A DNA stretch of 64,000 nucleotides from Cunninghamia lanceolata (GCA_027924645.1 BSBN01000494.1:1746001-1810000), one strand, 5' to 3'; shown: positions 12,509 through 24,454, counted from the stretch's first letter. Notes: generated by a model not told the origin, from the letters alone. Program-made: numbers and translations.

Positions 12509-13687
12509 ATGGATGCATATGGTTTAAGGGAGCAACTCAAGACTGCCCTTGAGGATCTTGAACAGTCAAATTCTGAAGTCAATGAATTAAAGGAAAGACT
12601 CAAACAGGCTGATGATTGCATGAGAGAATTAAAAGACAAATTAAGTCTCTCTATGAAAAAGAGAAAGGAGCTGCTCCAACAATTGGCAAGACAAAGTGAA
12701 GAAAGCAATACAAATGAAGAATTGACTGAGCAAACCAAGTTATGTGAAAAGTTATCAAAAGAAGTCATTATGTTAAGACATGAAATGGAATCAGGAACTA
12801 TAAAGTTTACTCAAGAGATTGAAGAAAAAAGAAAGGCTGAAGACAATCTAAGACAATCTCTTAACGAAAAATTAGAAGAATGCCACCAGATGGACAGGAT
12901 TATCAGACATCTTGAATCTGATCTTGAAGATGCCAAAGATAATGAAGAAAAACTTGAGAATCAAATTGCCTCTCTCAAAAGAGATCTTCAAACAGTAAAT
13001 GAATATAAAGAAAAATTCAAGATAAGTTCTGCCCAACTTGAAGTACTTCTTGGAAGTCAAAAGAGGACAGATGACAAGTATGGTTTGGGATATGAGAAAG
13101 GAGAAAGCTCCGGATCCGGTCAAAAGAATTTTGGATCAGAAAATCCAAGGAACAGGCCTAGAAGACCTCCGGTAAGACAGCCCAATGCTCAAAGATATCC
13201 ATCTTTCAATGGATACTGCCACAGCTGCAGCCACTTTGGTTACAAAGCTAATCAGTGCAAAAGAAGAATGAATCAGATTAATTCATCCTTCTCCGGACAG
13301 TGCTTTAACTGCAAAAGGTATGGACACAAATCCCATGAATGCAGAAATATGCAAGTAAACAATTCATTCAAAGGTAGATGTTTTACATGCAATAGAGTAG
13401 GTCATATGGCTAATCAATGCAAATCAAGAGGTTATCAGTCAAACATGCAAAGAAATGTTATTTGCCAAATCTGTAATAGGTCCGGTCATAATGCTAAAGT
13501 CTGCAAAAGCAAGAATCAGGACAAAAGAGGTCCGGTGTATAATCAGAATCAAGACAAGGGTAAACAAAAGATGAATGCGGATGAAGTTAGGAATCAGATG
13601 AGCAAGATTTGGGTGAAGAAAAGTTCAGAGAATGTAGAGGTTGGATCCGCACCAGACTCTGGTGCTGATAATTCTTCCGAAAATTAA
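12509..13687 (+). CDS. Coiled-coil protein with four CCHC zinc knuckles (gag-like)
   Basis: An intact 392-residue frame 52 bp after the primer site, starting at the first ATG. Residues 1-180 are charged heptad-type coiled coil (E-L-K-E-R-L-K, E-K-L-E-N-Q). A Ser/Gly/Arg-rich linker follows, then four C-x2-C-x4-H-x4-C knuckles starting near residues 237, 265, 291 and 319. All four keep their zinc ligands. The tail is Lys/Asn-rich with no protease motif. Sirevirus gag proteins also combine coiled coil and knuckles, so this is probably the nucleic-acid-binding particle protein, but a normal capsid region is not evident. It could instead be a packaging or RNA-binding accessory protein. Confidence 0.8.
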   Translation: MDAYGLREQLKTALEDLEQSNSEVNELKERLKQADDCMRELKDKLSLSMKKRKELLQQLARQSEESNTNEELTEQTKLCEKLSKEVIMLRHEMESGTIKFTQEIEEKRKAEDNLRQSLNEKLEECHQMDRIIRHLESDLEDAKDNEEKLENQIASLKRDLQTVNEYKEKFKISSAQLEVLLGSQKRTDDKYGLGYEKGESSGSGQKNFGSENPRNRPRRPPVRQPNAQRYPSFNGYCHSCSHFGYKANQCKRRMNQINSSFSGQCFNCKRYGHKSHECRNMQVNNSFKGRCFTCNRVGHMANQCKSRGYQSNMQRNVICQICNRSGHNAKVCKSKNQDKRGPVYNQNQDKGKQKMNADEVRNQMSKIWVKKSSENVEVGSAPDSGADNSSEN

Positions 13688-14160
13688 AAAGTGAGCTCTG
13701 GCTCAGGGGGAGACTCAAAGAAAATTCAGTTCCCCCAGCCAATCAAGTGGTGCCGGATGTGGCACAAGATGCGGAGTAAAGGGTTTAAAGATATAAGTCT
13801 TGAGATGATCCAGATAAGATTTCAGAGGTCCGCATGGAGTTATGAAGAAGCTGTGATCGATCAAGTAAGACCTGTTCCGGGAGATGCTCCGGTATGACAG
13901 AGGATTACAAAAAGGTCCGGAGAGATCCAGAAGTGCATTGTCTTATTCTGCGGATTGGACAGAGTGTTTGGGATGTTCTTGTAATGTGTCACCTCGATTT
14001 ATTCATGATTGAAAGATCCAGATGATGTTCACAGATCAGGACTGATCCGGGATACTCCAAGCTATCCGGATAAGGCAAACCAGAATAATATAGGTCGAGC
14101 ATTTATTGCCATCAGATATTAGGGTTTGCGGAGCAATATAAGGGATTTCTCAAAAAGCAT
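13688..14160 (+). other. non-coding stretch between the two inner-element genes
   Basis: No pol remnant is detectable here, although this is where pol would sit in an autonomous relative. The sequence has several CCGG-containing motifs. It ends with a leader-like segment and a TATAAG at about 14133, so the second gene may have its own promoter. That promoter role is inference only. Confidence 0.45.
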
Positions 14161-17100
14161 TTGCTCATTCTGCACTCAAGAAGAAGTGAAAAGTGGAGCT
14201 CTGCAACAAGATTCATCAAGCACACTAAAGATCTCCTGCTGAAGTCATTGCATAAAGAAATCAATCCAACCACTCTGTGCAAACCGAAGGCGCATAAGGT
14301 ATTCTCCGTTTTCATTATCTCACTGCAAATCTTTGAAGAAATGGCTACTCCAAATATAGTGAAAATCTCAGATAGGCCCCGACCTGAATTTAAGAAACAT
14401 CCATACAAGTCATTGGAGGTAGATCCCTTAGGAGCATTTTCCAATGTTCCTCACGGAGTTTTACATACAGAAGACATTAGGGTTTACATACATGCAAGCA
14501 TTGAGGAATTTGGGGAATTCAAATTAAGAGATCTCTATCACAAGCAACTGATAGACAATGCTTTTGAGCTTAAACCAGAGTATAAGGGTATCCAGAAGAA
14601 ACAATTTGAGCAATTTATTCATTTCCCCTGCTTTGAAGAAGATGAATGGGTCCGGTATGTACTGAGCAGGATGCATGACAACTTCCTATGGCTGGATAGA
14701 CCCTGCAAGATCACAAAAGAGGCAATTAGAGCAGTAACTGGTCTATACTCTTCCGGAGGGATACCTATCCTCAAATCTATCAAGAACAACATTGTAACTG
14801 AGGCCACCGGATCAAAATTTGATAAGAGGGCAATGACCATTGAAGATATTTCTGATCCGGATATCAAGTATGTGTCCATGATAATAGGATACAAGATCTA
14901 TCACTCCAGCAGGGAGAATTCTGTATCCGGAACTGCAGTATACACTGCCTATGAAATGATAAGAAAGAATGCAGAATATGATCTCTGCGAACTACTGTCA
15001 AGCCAATTAATGGAAAATATACAGAAAATCAAGAAGGACAAGAAGAATTCCTTTAAGTATGGTACTCTTATATTATGTCTATTCTTCTACTTCATGAATG
15101 AGCTGCCCGGATCAAGTGGATGGGCATGGCAGAATGACAAACCTGTTGCAGTCCAAATAAGAGACTATCTACATGGGCTTGGGGATACCAAAGCAAGAAA
15201 TACAGCCCTATGGGGATACTTCAAAAACTTCCAAAGCATGATGCAAGCAAGAGAGAGAATTCCCTAGTCTCTTGTTGAAAAATACAAAGACTCAGTGTGC
15301 TTTATGGTTGACACTGATCAGTGCCTAATGGAGGCAGTGGAGCCAAGGACTGTCTGGATCATGCCCATGGGGTATGAAGTGGATGAACAGATAGTGGAGC
15401 TGCATGTTCAACACATGCTAAGTCAGCCCAAAGATCTAAAGGCAGAAAGGTTTGGAACCTTTGAGGAGCTGAGTGTAAAGATCCATGTAGAACTCAGGGA
15501 ACCTGAGATAAAGAGAAAGGTGAGAAAAGAAGTAGAGCATATTGCTCAAGGCCTAGGCATCTCAAAAGAGGCACTTGATGCCAGCCGGGAAAAGAGGAGG
15601 AAGGCTGAGGAAGAAAAGAAAAGTAAAGAAAGTGTTCCGGTTGAAACTTCCACCCGGACCAGATCATCAAAAAGATCTGCACCTCCCACAACCAGAAGCT
15701 CAAAACCGGAAGTCCAGGCATCCGGTAAAAGATCTAAGACAAAAGCCACAAGGGCTTATGAAAGCCAAAAGGATGAAGAGGAAACAGAGTCAGATGAGGG
15801 AGTAAAAGAAATAAAGAAGCAGAAGAAGAAAGGATCCGGTAAACCCTCCACAGGCCAAGACAAGGATGAAATGGCAGAGGTATCTATTGAAAAGCCCACT
15901 CTGTCTCTAGAGAGTGTAATCAAGTCAGTTACGGTGGATGGAAACCTTCAACCAATGACTGAATTTTATGATGACTACAATGAGGCTGACCAAAAGATTC
16001 TACAGGAAGCCACAGTCAAATATCTGAACATATACAATAAGGCTTTCATTGAGATCATATCTCTTATTCCTAAAAGCCTAGAAAAGGAATTAGAAATAAG
16101 AAAGAATAATGCTCATGCAAAAGATCTTGAGATTTGGGAGCAGATAGCTATTCAGCTATATCCTCAAATTGATCCCAAGACAATGAACATAATCTTCAAA
16201 GACTCCAAAGATGAGTTCAGAAGTAAAGCCAGGATGAATCAACTCATGCTTGGTGAGACTGACAAAGTGGCTAAAGAGACAGAAGAGATCCTCCGGAAGG
16301 CCTTCAAAAGGTTCAATCTTCCTGTTGTAGAGGACTTAGGTGCAGGAACAGCTGTGGACTTGGAACCCTCTGCTCCAGAAGAAGTGGCCTATGAACAAGC
16401 TAGCATCTCTCCTCCGGTTTCCCCTACAGTCTCCGGATCCAAAGAAGAAGAGAAATTACAGGAGAAGGAAGCAGTGGTGAAAGATAAAGAGGTTGACAGT
16501 TCCAAGACTGCAGAAGAAAAGAAACATCTGTCTCCGGCAAGAGACACTGCTCAAACTGTTCAACAATTTTTGAGCAAAGAAACTTTAGAGATTGATGAAC
16601 CGGAGCTTCTAAAAGGCCCATTCGACTTTGACTCTCTCTCTCCAGTACAAACAATGAAGATAGCTTCATTTGCAAATGCCAAGGCAAATGAAAAACTCCT
16701 GAAGTCTCATATGGAAGACTGTGAGTTGATAGAGGCTGCTTCCGGAGTACTTGTAAAGATTATGCCATCAATCCAGATAGATCTGACAGCCTCCTCTTCC
16801 GGTAATCTAAAAACCTTAGTCAGCAGTGTTGATACACATTTTGATTCTCTAGAAAAATCAGCTGAAGAAAAGGTCCGAAAGGAATTTTTGGATAAAAGAT
16901 TTTCAGAAGTATTAGGATTAATCTCTACCGATATGAAAATTATGAGTATTGGAATAAAGAGCTTAGAAAATGCTCTTAAGGATGGCGGTGACATTTACAA
17001 ATTTTGTATATCTTGGTCAAAGGCAACAGCACAAATTGATAAGAAAATAAAAGAGGAACAGGACAAACTACAAAGTTTATCTCAAAGTTTTGATCCTCTC

Positions 17101-17426
17101 TCTCTTCCTCCATAATAAATCAAGAATGTCAGACTATTGCAGTCTTGAATGAAATAAAGAATCTTGAGAAGGAAAGGAATAATATCACTAACCGGATGGG
17201 AGAACTTAGAAGGATTATAATCCCTAAGTTAGAAACTATGCATGAGGCCATCAATGATGCTCAGACCACCGCCCAAACAAATGATCCGACAGATCTCAAG
17301 AGGGCAGAAGCTTTTGCATTTTTGTTGAGTGGTCACATCTCAATTTTGGATAGAATGAAGCTAAGTTGGGCTACAGAACTGATCCAATTGAAGACATCCT
17401 TTGCAGACATTCTTCAGTATATGTGA
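14161..17426 (+). pseudogene. large unknown protein of inner element, one amber stop and one frameshift
   Basis: A near-continuous frame of about 1,000 residues. The likely start is ATG 14341 (context GAAGAAATGGCT), though the frame is open from 14161. A single TAG at 15265-15267 interrupts it, and the same frame resumes and runs to TAA at 17113. A further stretch to 17426 is in another frame, implying a one-base slip in the CT-rich tract near 17100. Features in order: a globular N-terminal domain with a hydrophobic segment near L-I-L-C-L-F-F-Y-F, Lys/Arg-rich nuclear-localisation-like clusters at about 15630-15850, and acidic coiled-coil regions. I do not recognise the family. An Athila-type ORF1, a plant putative-transposon domain or a Sirevirus envelope-like product are options. 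A decayed relative lies at 57885-61020. Confidence 0.7.
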
Positions 17427-17503
17427 GTATGTAAATATGCGGCTATGTATAGAAAATTTTTGAAAATTTTGGTGTGCGGACCCTACCCTTTGCCATTGAT
17501 GTC

Positions 17504-17657
17504 AAAGGGGGAGTGAGGAGCAGTGAAAAATGAGGAATCCAACTAAGGGGGAGTTCCGGAAATTGTATATAAAGACAGAGCATCAGCAAAGGGGGAGCAT
17601 AGTGTACACACTTAGTCATTTTTCACTAAGTGTTGCTATCAATGCCAAAGGGGGAGA
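17504..17657 (+). other. four polypurine-tract-like motifs before the 3' LTR
   Basis: AAAGGGGGAG or AAGGGGGAG occurs near 17504, 17545, 17589 and 17647. The last abuts the 3' LTR and is the functional polypurine tract by position. Multiple tracts upstream of the 3' LTR are a recognised feature of Sireviruses. Confidence 0.85.
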
Positions 17658-17658
17658 T

Positions 17659-18749
17659 TGTTGGCAAGAGACACTATATGGATTCATGGTTGTTGTCATT
17701 GATGGCAACAAAGGTCATCCCACATATCCGCAAGTCATGATGTGTCTCTACCGGAAGTCAGAATGAAGGTTGTTGTGGTCCGGTAAACAAGAACAGAGCA
17801 TATGGCAAGGTCCGACAGATTGGTCCGGATCTCTCAGAGGAAGTGTCTTGGTGCAGTGCAGATTTGGGGAAGTCAAGAGGACTACCTTGAGTGGTATATT
17901 CCAAGGATTTAGCCTCCGGTGATGGACAAGGAAAAAGATATGAATAGTTGAGTACCGGATTCCTGAGAGACAGTGAAAACAGAGGAAGAACTGACTGACA
18001 GAGTATCAGACTACTTTCCGGATGTGTTACTGTTGATGATAAAGGTTGTGAAGGCATGAATCATGTTTGGCCAACATGATTAATGATATCTACAAGTATA
18101 TGCTTGATCCGCATTGCTTGGTGAGCAAGGATTCAGCCGACAGAACAGAGTTTGTAAGAAACTAGACTGTTCCGGATGCCGACTAGAAAGGTGATGAAAT
18201 TACTTGTGCGGATATATATAGAGGATGGATTTAGTTGTGAAGAGTGTGATTGTGTGAAGATATATGCGAATAAGTGCAGAACAGAGCAGAAGTAGCAAGA
18301 AAGATCCGGTATGTGAAAGGATAGCAGAATAAAGAACAGAGGAAAGATGAAGTGCAGCAGATCAGTGTACTGAGCCTAACCGGAACTGAACTCCAGCATA
18401 TGCAGATGCTTCCAATCAGTTCAAGACTGTGATTCTTATCACTTTGTAGACAGTGTGTCTCCTTGTAGGCAGTGGGCCTCTTTGTGAGCAGTGTGCTCGG
18501 GCAGTGAGCCCTAATTGGCAAGTGCCATTTTTGTAATTTCCTATTCTTCTAACAGAGAATAATTTTTGGGTTAATCACCCCGTGGTTTTCTCCCTTAACA
18601 GGGTTTCCACGTCAAAAATACTATGTCATGTGTTTCTTATTTCATTGTAATGTTTTTGTGTTTGATTCAATGCTGCATTAATTAATAAGAAAGTTCAAAA
18701 AGGGAAATAATTAGGATAACTGATTCACCCCCCCTCTCAGTTATCAACA
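17659..18749 (+). mobile_element. 3' LTR of inner element (1,091 bp)
   Basis: TGTTGGCAAGAG to TTATCAACA, followed at once by the GCTTT target duplication. It differs from the 5' copy at about nine positions, mostly C/T or G/A changes and several at former CG sites. Confidence 0.95.
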
Positions 18750-19239
18750 GCTTTGTGTCAAGACAAAGGTAAAAGAGAGTGAGGAAGAAAAGGTAGCCAG
18801 ATACCTTAATGGATTAAGGTTCAACATTTAGGAAGATTTGAATCTGCATAACCCAGATACAGTTCAGAAATGTTTTCAGTTGGAATTGAAAGTGGAAGAG
18901 AAGTTAAAGAGAAGACAAGAGCAGAACAATAGAGGAAGAGGAAAACAACAAAGAGGTGGAAGAGGTCCTTTCAGAGGTAGAGGACATGGATTTGGATATC
19001 AGGGAGAATCCAGTCATGATAACAGTAAGGGAGATAATAGTCAAAACTAGAGAGGAAGTTACAATCAACAAGGAAACTTCAAAGGCAGAAGACCTTTCAA
19101 AGGAAGATCCCAAGGTAGAGGATCTATCAGATGTTATAACTGTAATAAAGAAGGCCATATAGCCAGCTGATGTCCAGAAAAGGCAACAAGTTCAACAGGA
19201 GAAAGGAGAACAAATCCGATCCAAGAACCTGATAGTCAA

Positions 19240-22200
19240 AGTGCAACAAGCTCAAATGCTTTTCAAAGTGTGAATGCTCCTGACAATTATGGATATCTAG
19301 AGAGTGGAGAATCTTTGATGATGAGGAGAACAATGACTACCATGAAGGAACCAGACAAAGAACCCCCACAAAGAAAGTCTCTTTTCAGAACTACATGCAA
19401 GGTAGGAGATAAGGCATGTAAAGTTTTAATTGATTCTGGTTCTACTAAAAATTTTGTATCTGATGAAATTGTAACAAAGCTTAAGCTTAGAAGATTGCCT
19501 CACCCATCCTCATATAAGGTCTCATGGCTTACCCAAGGTCAGCAAACAGTTGTAGAAGAGCAGGCTTGGGTAGAATTTCAGATTGGAGCATATAAGGACA
19601 AATTGCTATTTGATATCACCAAGATGGATGCTTGCCATCTCTTATTTGGAAGACCATGGTAGTATGACTTGAAGGCATGCCATGATGGTGTTAGAAACAC
19701 CTATACAATCACCAAAGATGGTACGGTGACCGAATTACTACCATTGACAGAGAAGGATGAGAAATGAAAAGGAAAAGAGGTGAAGGTAATGCTGATGGAA
19801 GGAAAACAATTTATGAAAGAAGTAACAGCAGAAGGTGTAGTTGCATATGCCCTAATTCCATGTCTGATAGTGAATAGAGAACAACAGCAAGAAGTCAAGA
19901 AAGAGAAGAAGCAGAGGTTCATATATAAAGGCATCATCTCTGATGGAATGCCAAGATCCCTACCACTTGTAAGAGATATCAGCCATTGCATAGATCTAAT
20001 CCTAGGATCTACACTTCCAAACAAAGCAGCATACAAGCTAACTCTAGAATAGAATGCAGAAGTAGAAAGAGAAATTAAGGAATTATTAGACATAGGTCTG
20101 ATTGGCAAAAGTTTAAGCCCATGTGCAGTACCAGCTGTACTAGCACCAAAGAAAGAAGGCACTTGGAGTCTTTGCACAGATTCCAGGGCTATTAATAAGA
20201 TCACAATCAGGTATAGGTTTCCAATACCTAGGATAGAGGATTTACTTGACTGTTTGGGAGGAGCTAAGTATTTTACAAAAATAGATCTGAAGAGTGGTTA
20301 TCATCAGATCAGAATTAGGCTAGGAGATGAATGGAAAATAGCATTCAAAACCAATGAAGGGTTGTATGAGTGGAAAGTTATGCCTTTTGGTTTGTCTAAT
20401 GCACCTAGTACTTTTATGAGATTGATGAATGAGGTTTTGAGGGAATTCATGGGAAAGTTTGTCATAGTATATCTAGATGACATTCTGATTTTCAACAACA
20501 CAAAGGAAGAACATCTCAGACATATAGATTTGGTTCTCAAGAGGTTACATGAAGAGCAACTGATGATAAATTTGGACAAGTGTTTGTTCAAGTAGAAGGA
20601 GATCACATATTTGGGTTTTGTCATTTCCCAAGGCAAGATGCAAATGGATAAGGAGAAGGTAAGTGCCATATTGTCTTGGCCAACTCTAAGGATTATGAAT
20701 GATGTCAGAAGTTTCCATGGGTTAGCAACCTTCTACAGAAAGTTTATAAGAGGGTTTAGTCATATTTGTGCACCCATGCTTGATACTATAAAAGGAGGAC
20801 AGAAGTGCAGATTTGCTTGGACTAAGGAAGCAGATGATTCCTTTGAAACATTGAAGAAGAAAGTGGCATAGTAGCCAGTCCTTGCACTTCTAGATTTTAA
20901 CAAAAATTTTCAGGTAGAATGTGATGCAAGTCACATGGCAATTGGAGCAGTACTCAGCCAAGAAGGTAGGCTAATTGCATTTTTCAGCGAGAAGCTCAAT
21001 GATGCTAAAAAGAGGTATTCATCATATGATTTGGAAATGTATGCTCTAGTCCAGTCACTCAAGAAATGGAGGCATTACTTAATGCCCAAAGAATTCATAG
21101 TATTCACAGATAATCAGGGTTTAAGCTTTATAAACAACCAAGAAAAGTTGAACCACAGACATATGAAATTGGTAGAAACTTTGCAAGCTTTTACTTTCAC
21201 ATTGAAACATAAGAAAGGAGTCAAGAATAAAGTAGCAGATGCTTTGAGCAGGAGAGCTCTAATAGTCAACTAGATTCAATTGGAAAGTGTTGGCATTGAT
21301 TCATTGAAGACCATGTATGATGCTGATGAAGATTTTGGAGAGATATATCAGGTATGCACTTCTTTTGGAGATAAATATCATGCTGAGTTCTCTAAATTTT
21401 TGATCCAAGATGGATTGTTGTTCAAAGGTGGACAATTGTGTATTCCAAGGTGTTCTATGAGGTTGAACATCATTAAAGAGAAACATTGTGGAGCTATGGC
21501 AGGACATTTTAGTTTGGATAAGACTCTTGATCTTGTCAGAAGACATTATTATTGGCCTGAGTTACAATCAGATGTTAGAAAATTTGTAGAGACATGTGTG
21601 ATATGTCAGAAAGCAAAAGGGAGATCCACTAATGCAGGTTTATATTAGCCTTTACTCATTCCTTCCAGACCATGGGAAAATATAAGTATGGATTTTGTGT
21701 TGGGTTTACTCAGAACCAGAAAAGAATATGATAGTGTTTTTGTTGTAGTGGATAGATTCAGCAAAATGACACATTTCTTGCCATGCAAAACCAGCTGATG
21801 CTTCATATATTGCAGATTTGTTTTTCAAAGAAATAGTAAGAATACATGGATTGCCATTGAGCATAGTGTCAGATAGGGATGTGAAGTTTATTGGTCATTT
21901 CTGGAGAACTCTTTGGAAGACGCTTGGAACAAATTTGTCTTTCTCATCCGCATATCATCCTCAAGCGGATGGACAAACTAAAGTGGTAAATTGTTCCTTA
22001 GGGAATTTGCTCAGATGTTTGACAGGACAGCATGGAGACAAGTGGGATAATATCCTATCTCAGGCAAAATTTTCCTATAATGATACTGTCAATAGGAGTA
22101 CAGGGAAATCACCTTTTAAAATAGTGTATGGTATACATCCATGAGGTATTTTGGAGCTGAGAGATCTACCTACAGGAGATTCTGTTAGTGCAAATGGAGA

Positions 22201-22760
22201 AGCTTTTGCAGAAGCCATAAAAGAGGTTCATGATCAAGTAAAGACCTAGCTACAACAAACTACCTTGAAGTATAAAGAATATGTTGATAGAAAGAAGAAA
22301 GATGTACAGTTTGATGTTGGAGATTTGGTATGGGTTCATTTGAAAAAGGAAAGACTTCCTAAAGGTAAATATACCAAACTCATGCAGAGGAAGATTGGAC
22401 CATGTCAGATTTTGAAGAAATGTGGGCCAAATGCTTATGAGATACAACTTCCTTCTGATCTTGGTTTATCACCTATATTCAATGTATGTGATTTAACTCC
22501 ATACAAGAATAATCCTGATGAAGAACAAGAACTACTATAGGATACAGCAGCTGATGACATTCCAAAACATGATCCACAATAGTTGCAGAAGATTTTAGAC
22601 ACAAGAATGATCAAGCAGACCCAGAACAAACAATATTTGGAATATTTGGTGGCTTGGCAGGGAAAACCTGATTCAGAAGTAGTGTGGATGATTGAAGTAC
22701 AGATCAACCAACATGGTTCAGACCTACATACTCTCATCTCAAGTGGACTTGAGATTTCTT
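19240..22760 (+). pseudogene. pol of outer chromovirus: PR-RT-RNase H-integrase-chromodomain
   Basis: Protease L-I-D-S-G-S-T is at about 19427-19447. The RT has C-T-D-S-R-A-I-N-K near 20173, D-L-K-S-G-Y-H at about 20284-20304 and catalytic Y-L-D-D at 20470-20481. RNase H (C-D-A-S-H-M, F-T-D-N-Q) covers about 20905-21260. The integrase zinc region (H-C-G-A-M-A-G-H ... C-V-I-C-Q-K-A-K-G) is at 21484-21620. The DDE core has M-D-F-V-L-G near 21690 and S-D-R-D near 21870. The chromodomain, with Y-L-E-Y-L-V-A-W-Q-G, is at 22582-22720. Stops occur near 19662, 20050, 20595, 20869, 21272, 21646, 22142 and 22538, with a frameshift near 21795, so no active enzyme is made. Confidence 0.93.
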
Positions 22761-22773
22761 CTTCTGGGGAGTA

Positions 22774-24454
22774 TGGTGCAGGAGCACCCTTTCAAAATAA
22801 AGAATAAGTCTAATTATAGTATGTTTTACATTGTGATGTAATAAGGTCCATGTGACCAATTCTTATGTTTAAGTCAATCTAGGTTTATGTGCAAGTCTGT
22901 TAGAAGTTTGTTATGCTAGCTGTCCTCTCCCAGCTGCTTGGAAGCTCCCAGCCACTGGGAATCGAGTCTGTACTACTTGTGAGGAGTAGTTATATATGCC
23001 CTAGCTCAGTTTGTTTTAGATATACAATTGCATAGGAGAAACAAGACATTGTGTTTTGGAGATTAGACTGAGCATTGTGATATAGTGGGGTTGTGATATT
23101 TGTAAGCATTTCTGTTATTGAAATAAAAAAGATCCCGTTGTTTCATTTGACTGATCTTTGACCTATCTATGTAGTCAATTTTGATTTTACAGTTGAAATG
23201 GATTCATCCACCCATTCCACTAGTTGATTCTCTGAATTGGTGGAATGGACCTGTATAGTAGTTTAGTTTGCATTTTTGTGTTTCTATTTTTGCATTTCAT
23301 GTTTTTGGGATTGATTTATAGCATGCTATGATTTATCCTAGCATCCTCATGTGCTAGGGTTTGAAGGTTAAATTCTGAGTTAAAGTTGCCCAGGAAACAG
23401 ATCGGCCCAATCTTTATGTTTTCCGCGTGAAATTTGTGAAGTTTCGTGGGTTTTGACAAAATGTACATTTGATGGATATACAGTGTTTGTATGCAACATA
23501 TAGTCTATGTGTATATCGCATTTGTATCTGTGCGTATATCACTTTTGTATCTGAGGGTCATTTTGTGTGTATCCATCATTTGCATATCGGGTTTGTAAGT
23601 TGTGGAGTTGGTAAGGTGTCGATATACAATCTCTATGTATATTGTAATTGTATATCGGGTCATACAAGTTCTGAGTATATTGCATTTGCATGTTTTTGTG
23701 TATACGTCAAATGCATTTTATGGTTTGTATATAGCGAATGTATATTTCAAATATACATTCGGGTGATACAAGGGAAGGTCAACGGTCAGCGCATTGTGAA
23801 AGGAATATTCCAAGGGATATTCGATGAATGCATATTTAGTGTTTTATATTTGGTTGTATGTTCAAACATATGTTCCGCAGATACAAAGAAGTCAACGCCA
23901 GTCAAACATACATTGAAGGCATATCTGGAGGAATATTCAGTGATTGTATATTTTGATTGTATGTATCTAGTGCTTGTATATTGAAAATGTACATCACGCT
24001 TATGCATTGTCTGAAGATACATTTAGCGACCGGTAGTGGAGGTAACATGAACCGGCAAGAAGAGGTCAAGGTTTGTATGTTGAGGAATGTACATTTTAAA
24101 TGTACATTGGCAGAGATACAAAATTGGATCGACAGTGAGAGTGTAGGTGACCGGCGCCGACAGGTCAGAGTTTGCATGTTCTATGTAAAGGAAGCGACAG
24201 ATACAAAAGGACCACGGGTTTGGCAGGTAATGTTTTGTATGTATCGTCGTGACAACAGTCATCGCGATAGCTCGGTTTGGAGAAGCCGATAGACGAAGTT
24301 TTGCCGATAGGCACATAAACAAAATCACACATCGGGGTGAGATGGGCATTGGAGTGAAAGGAGCATGTGATGCCAACGGTTTCAGTCTGGCCGATAGTAA
24401 GGTAAATATCAAATTCCACCATTAGTACACATTTCCGGTTGTGGCTCTGCATCA
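22774..24454 (+). mobile_element. 3' LTR of outer chromovirus (1,681 bp)
   Basis: TGGTGCAGGAGC to CTCTGCATCA. It is preceded by a short purine tract (CTGGGGAGTA) and followed by ATAAG. It is longer than the 5' copy by an 18-bp segment near 22931-22948 that partly repeats CTCCCAGC. Substitutions between the copies are clearly more frequent than between the inner LTRs, consistent with an older insertion. Confidence 0.95.

Larger units (their letters stand above)
11353..18749 (+). mobile_element. inner non-autonomous LTR retrotransposon (Sirevirus-like ends, no pol)
   Basis: A 7,397-bp element with LTRs of equal length (1,091 bp each), an iMet-type primer site, and AAAGGGGGAGA abutting a 3' LTR that starts TGTTGGC. 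That combination of tRNA site, polypurine tract and LTR start is characteristic of Sirevirus-type Ty1/copia elements. Inside are a coiled-coil/zinc-knuckle protein (12509-13687) and a very long second protein (14341-17426). I find no DSG protease, YVDD/YLDD RT box, integrase or RNase H in any frame, so mobility must depend on another element. By-eye comparison of the LTRs gives about nine mismatches, so the insertion is recent compared with its host element. Confidence 0.9.
10845..19215 (+). pseudogene. gag of outer chromovirus, interrupted by 7.4-kb insertion
   Basis: The first part (10845-11352) encodes about 169 residues. It has an acidic N-terminal stretch and then a capsid-like retrotrans_gag region with W-I-D-S-L-N-N-F-F and L-T-W-W-N, typical of Ty3/gypsy capsids. 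It breaks at M-K-L, where the inner element inserted. The reading frame resumes at 18755 and continues to an Arg/Gly-rich nucleocapsid with the knuckle C-Y-N-C-N-K-E-G-H at 19132-19173. Damage other than the insertion includes an in-frame TAG at about 18830, another in the Gly/Asn-rich stretch at about 19048, and a TGA just before the last zinc-binding cysteine. Confidence 0.9.
9011..24454 (+). mobile_element. outer Ty3/gypsy chromovirus with both LTRs, split by a nested element
   Basis: A complete but decayed LTR retrotransposon. The 5' LTR is 9011-10673, with a primer site at 10677-10688. Gag is split by the insertion at 11353-18749. Pol with a C-terminal chromodomain follows, then the 3' LTR at 22774-24454. 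ATAAG flanks both ends. Removing the inner element and one GCTTT copy puts gag back in a single frame, which shows the inner element landed in an element already present. Stops and a frameshift in pol mean it is inactive. Confidence 0.95.
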
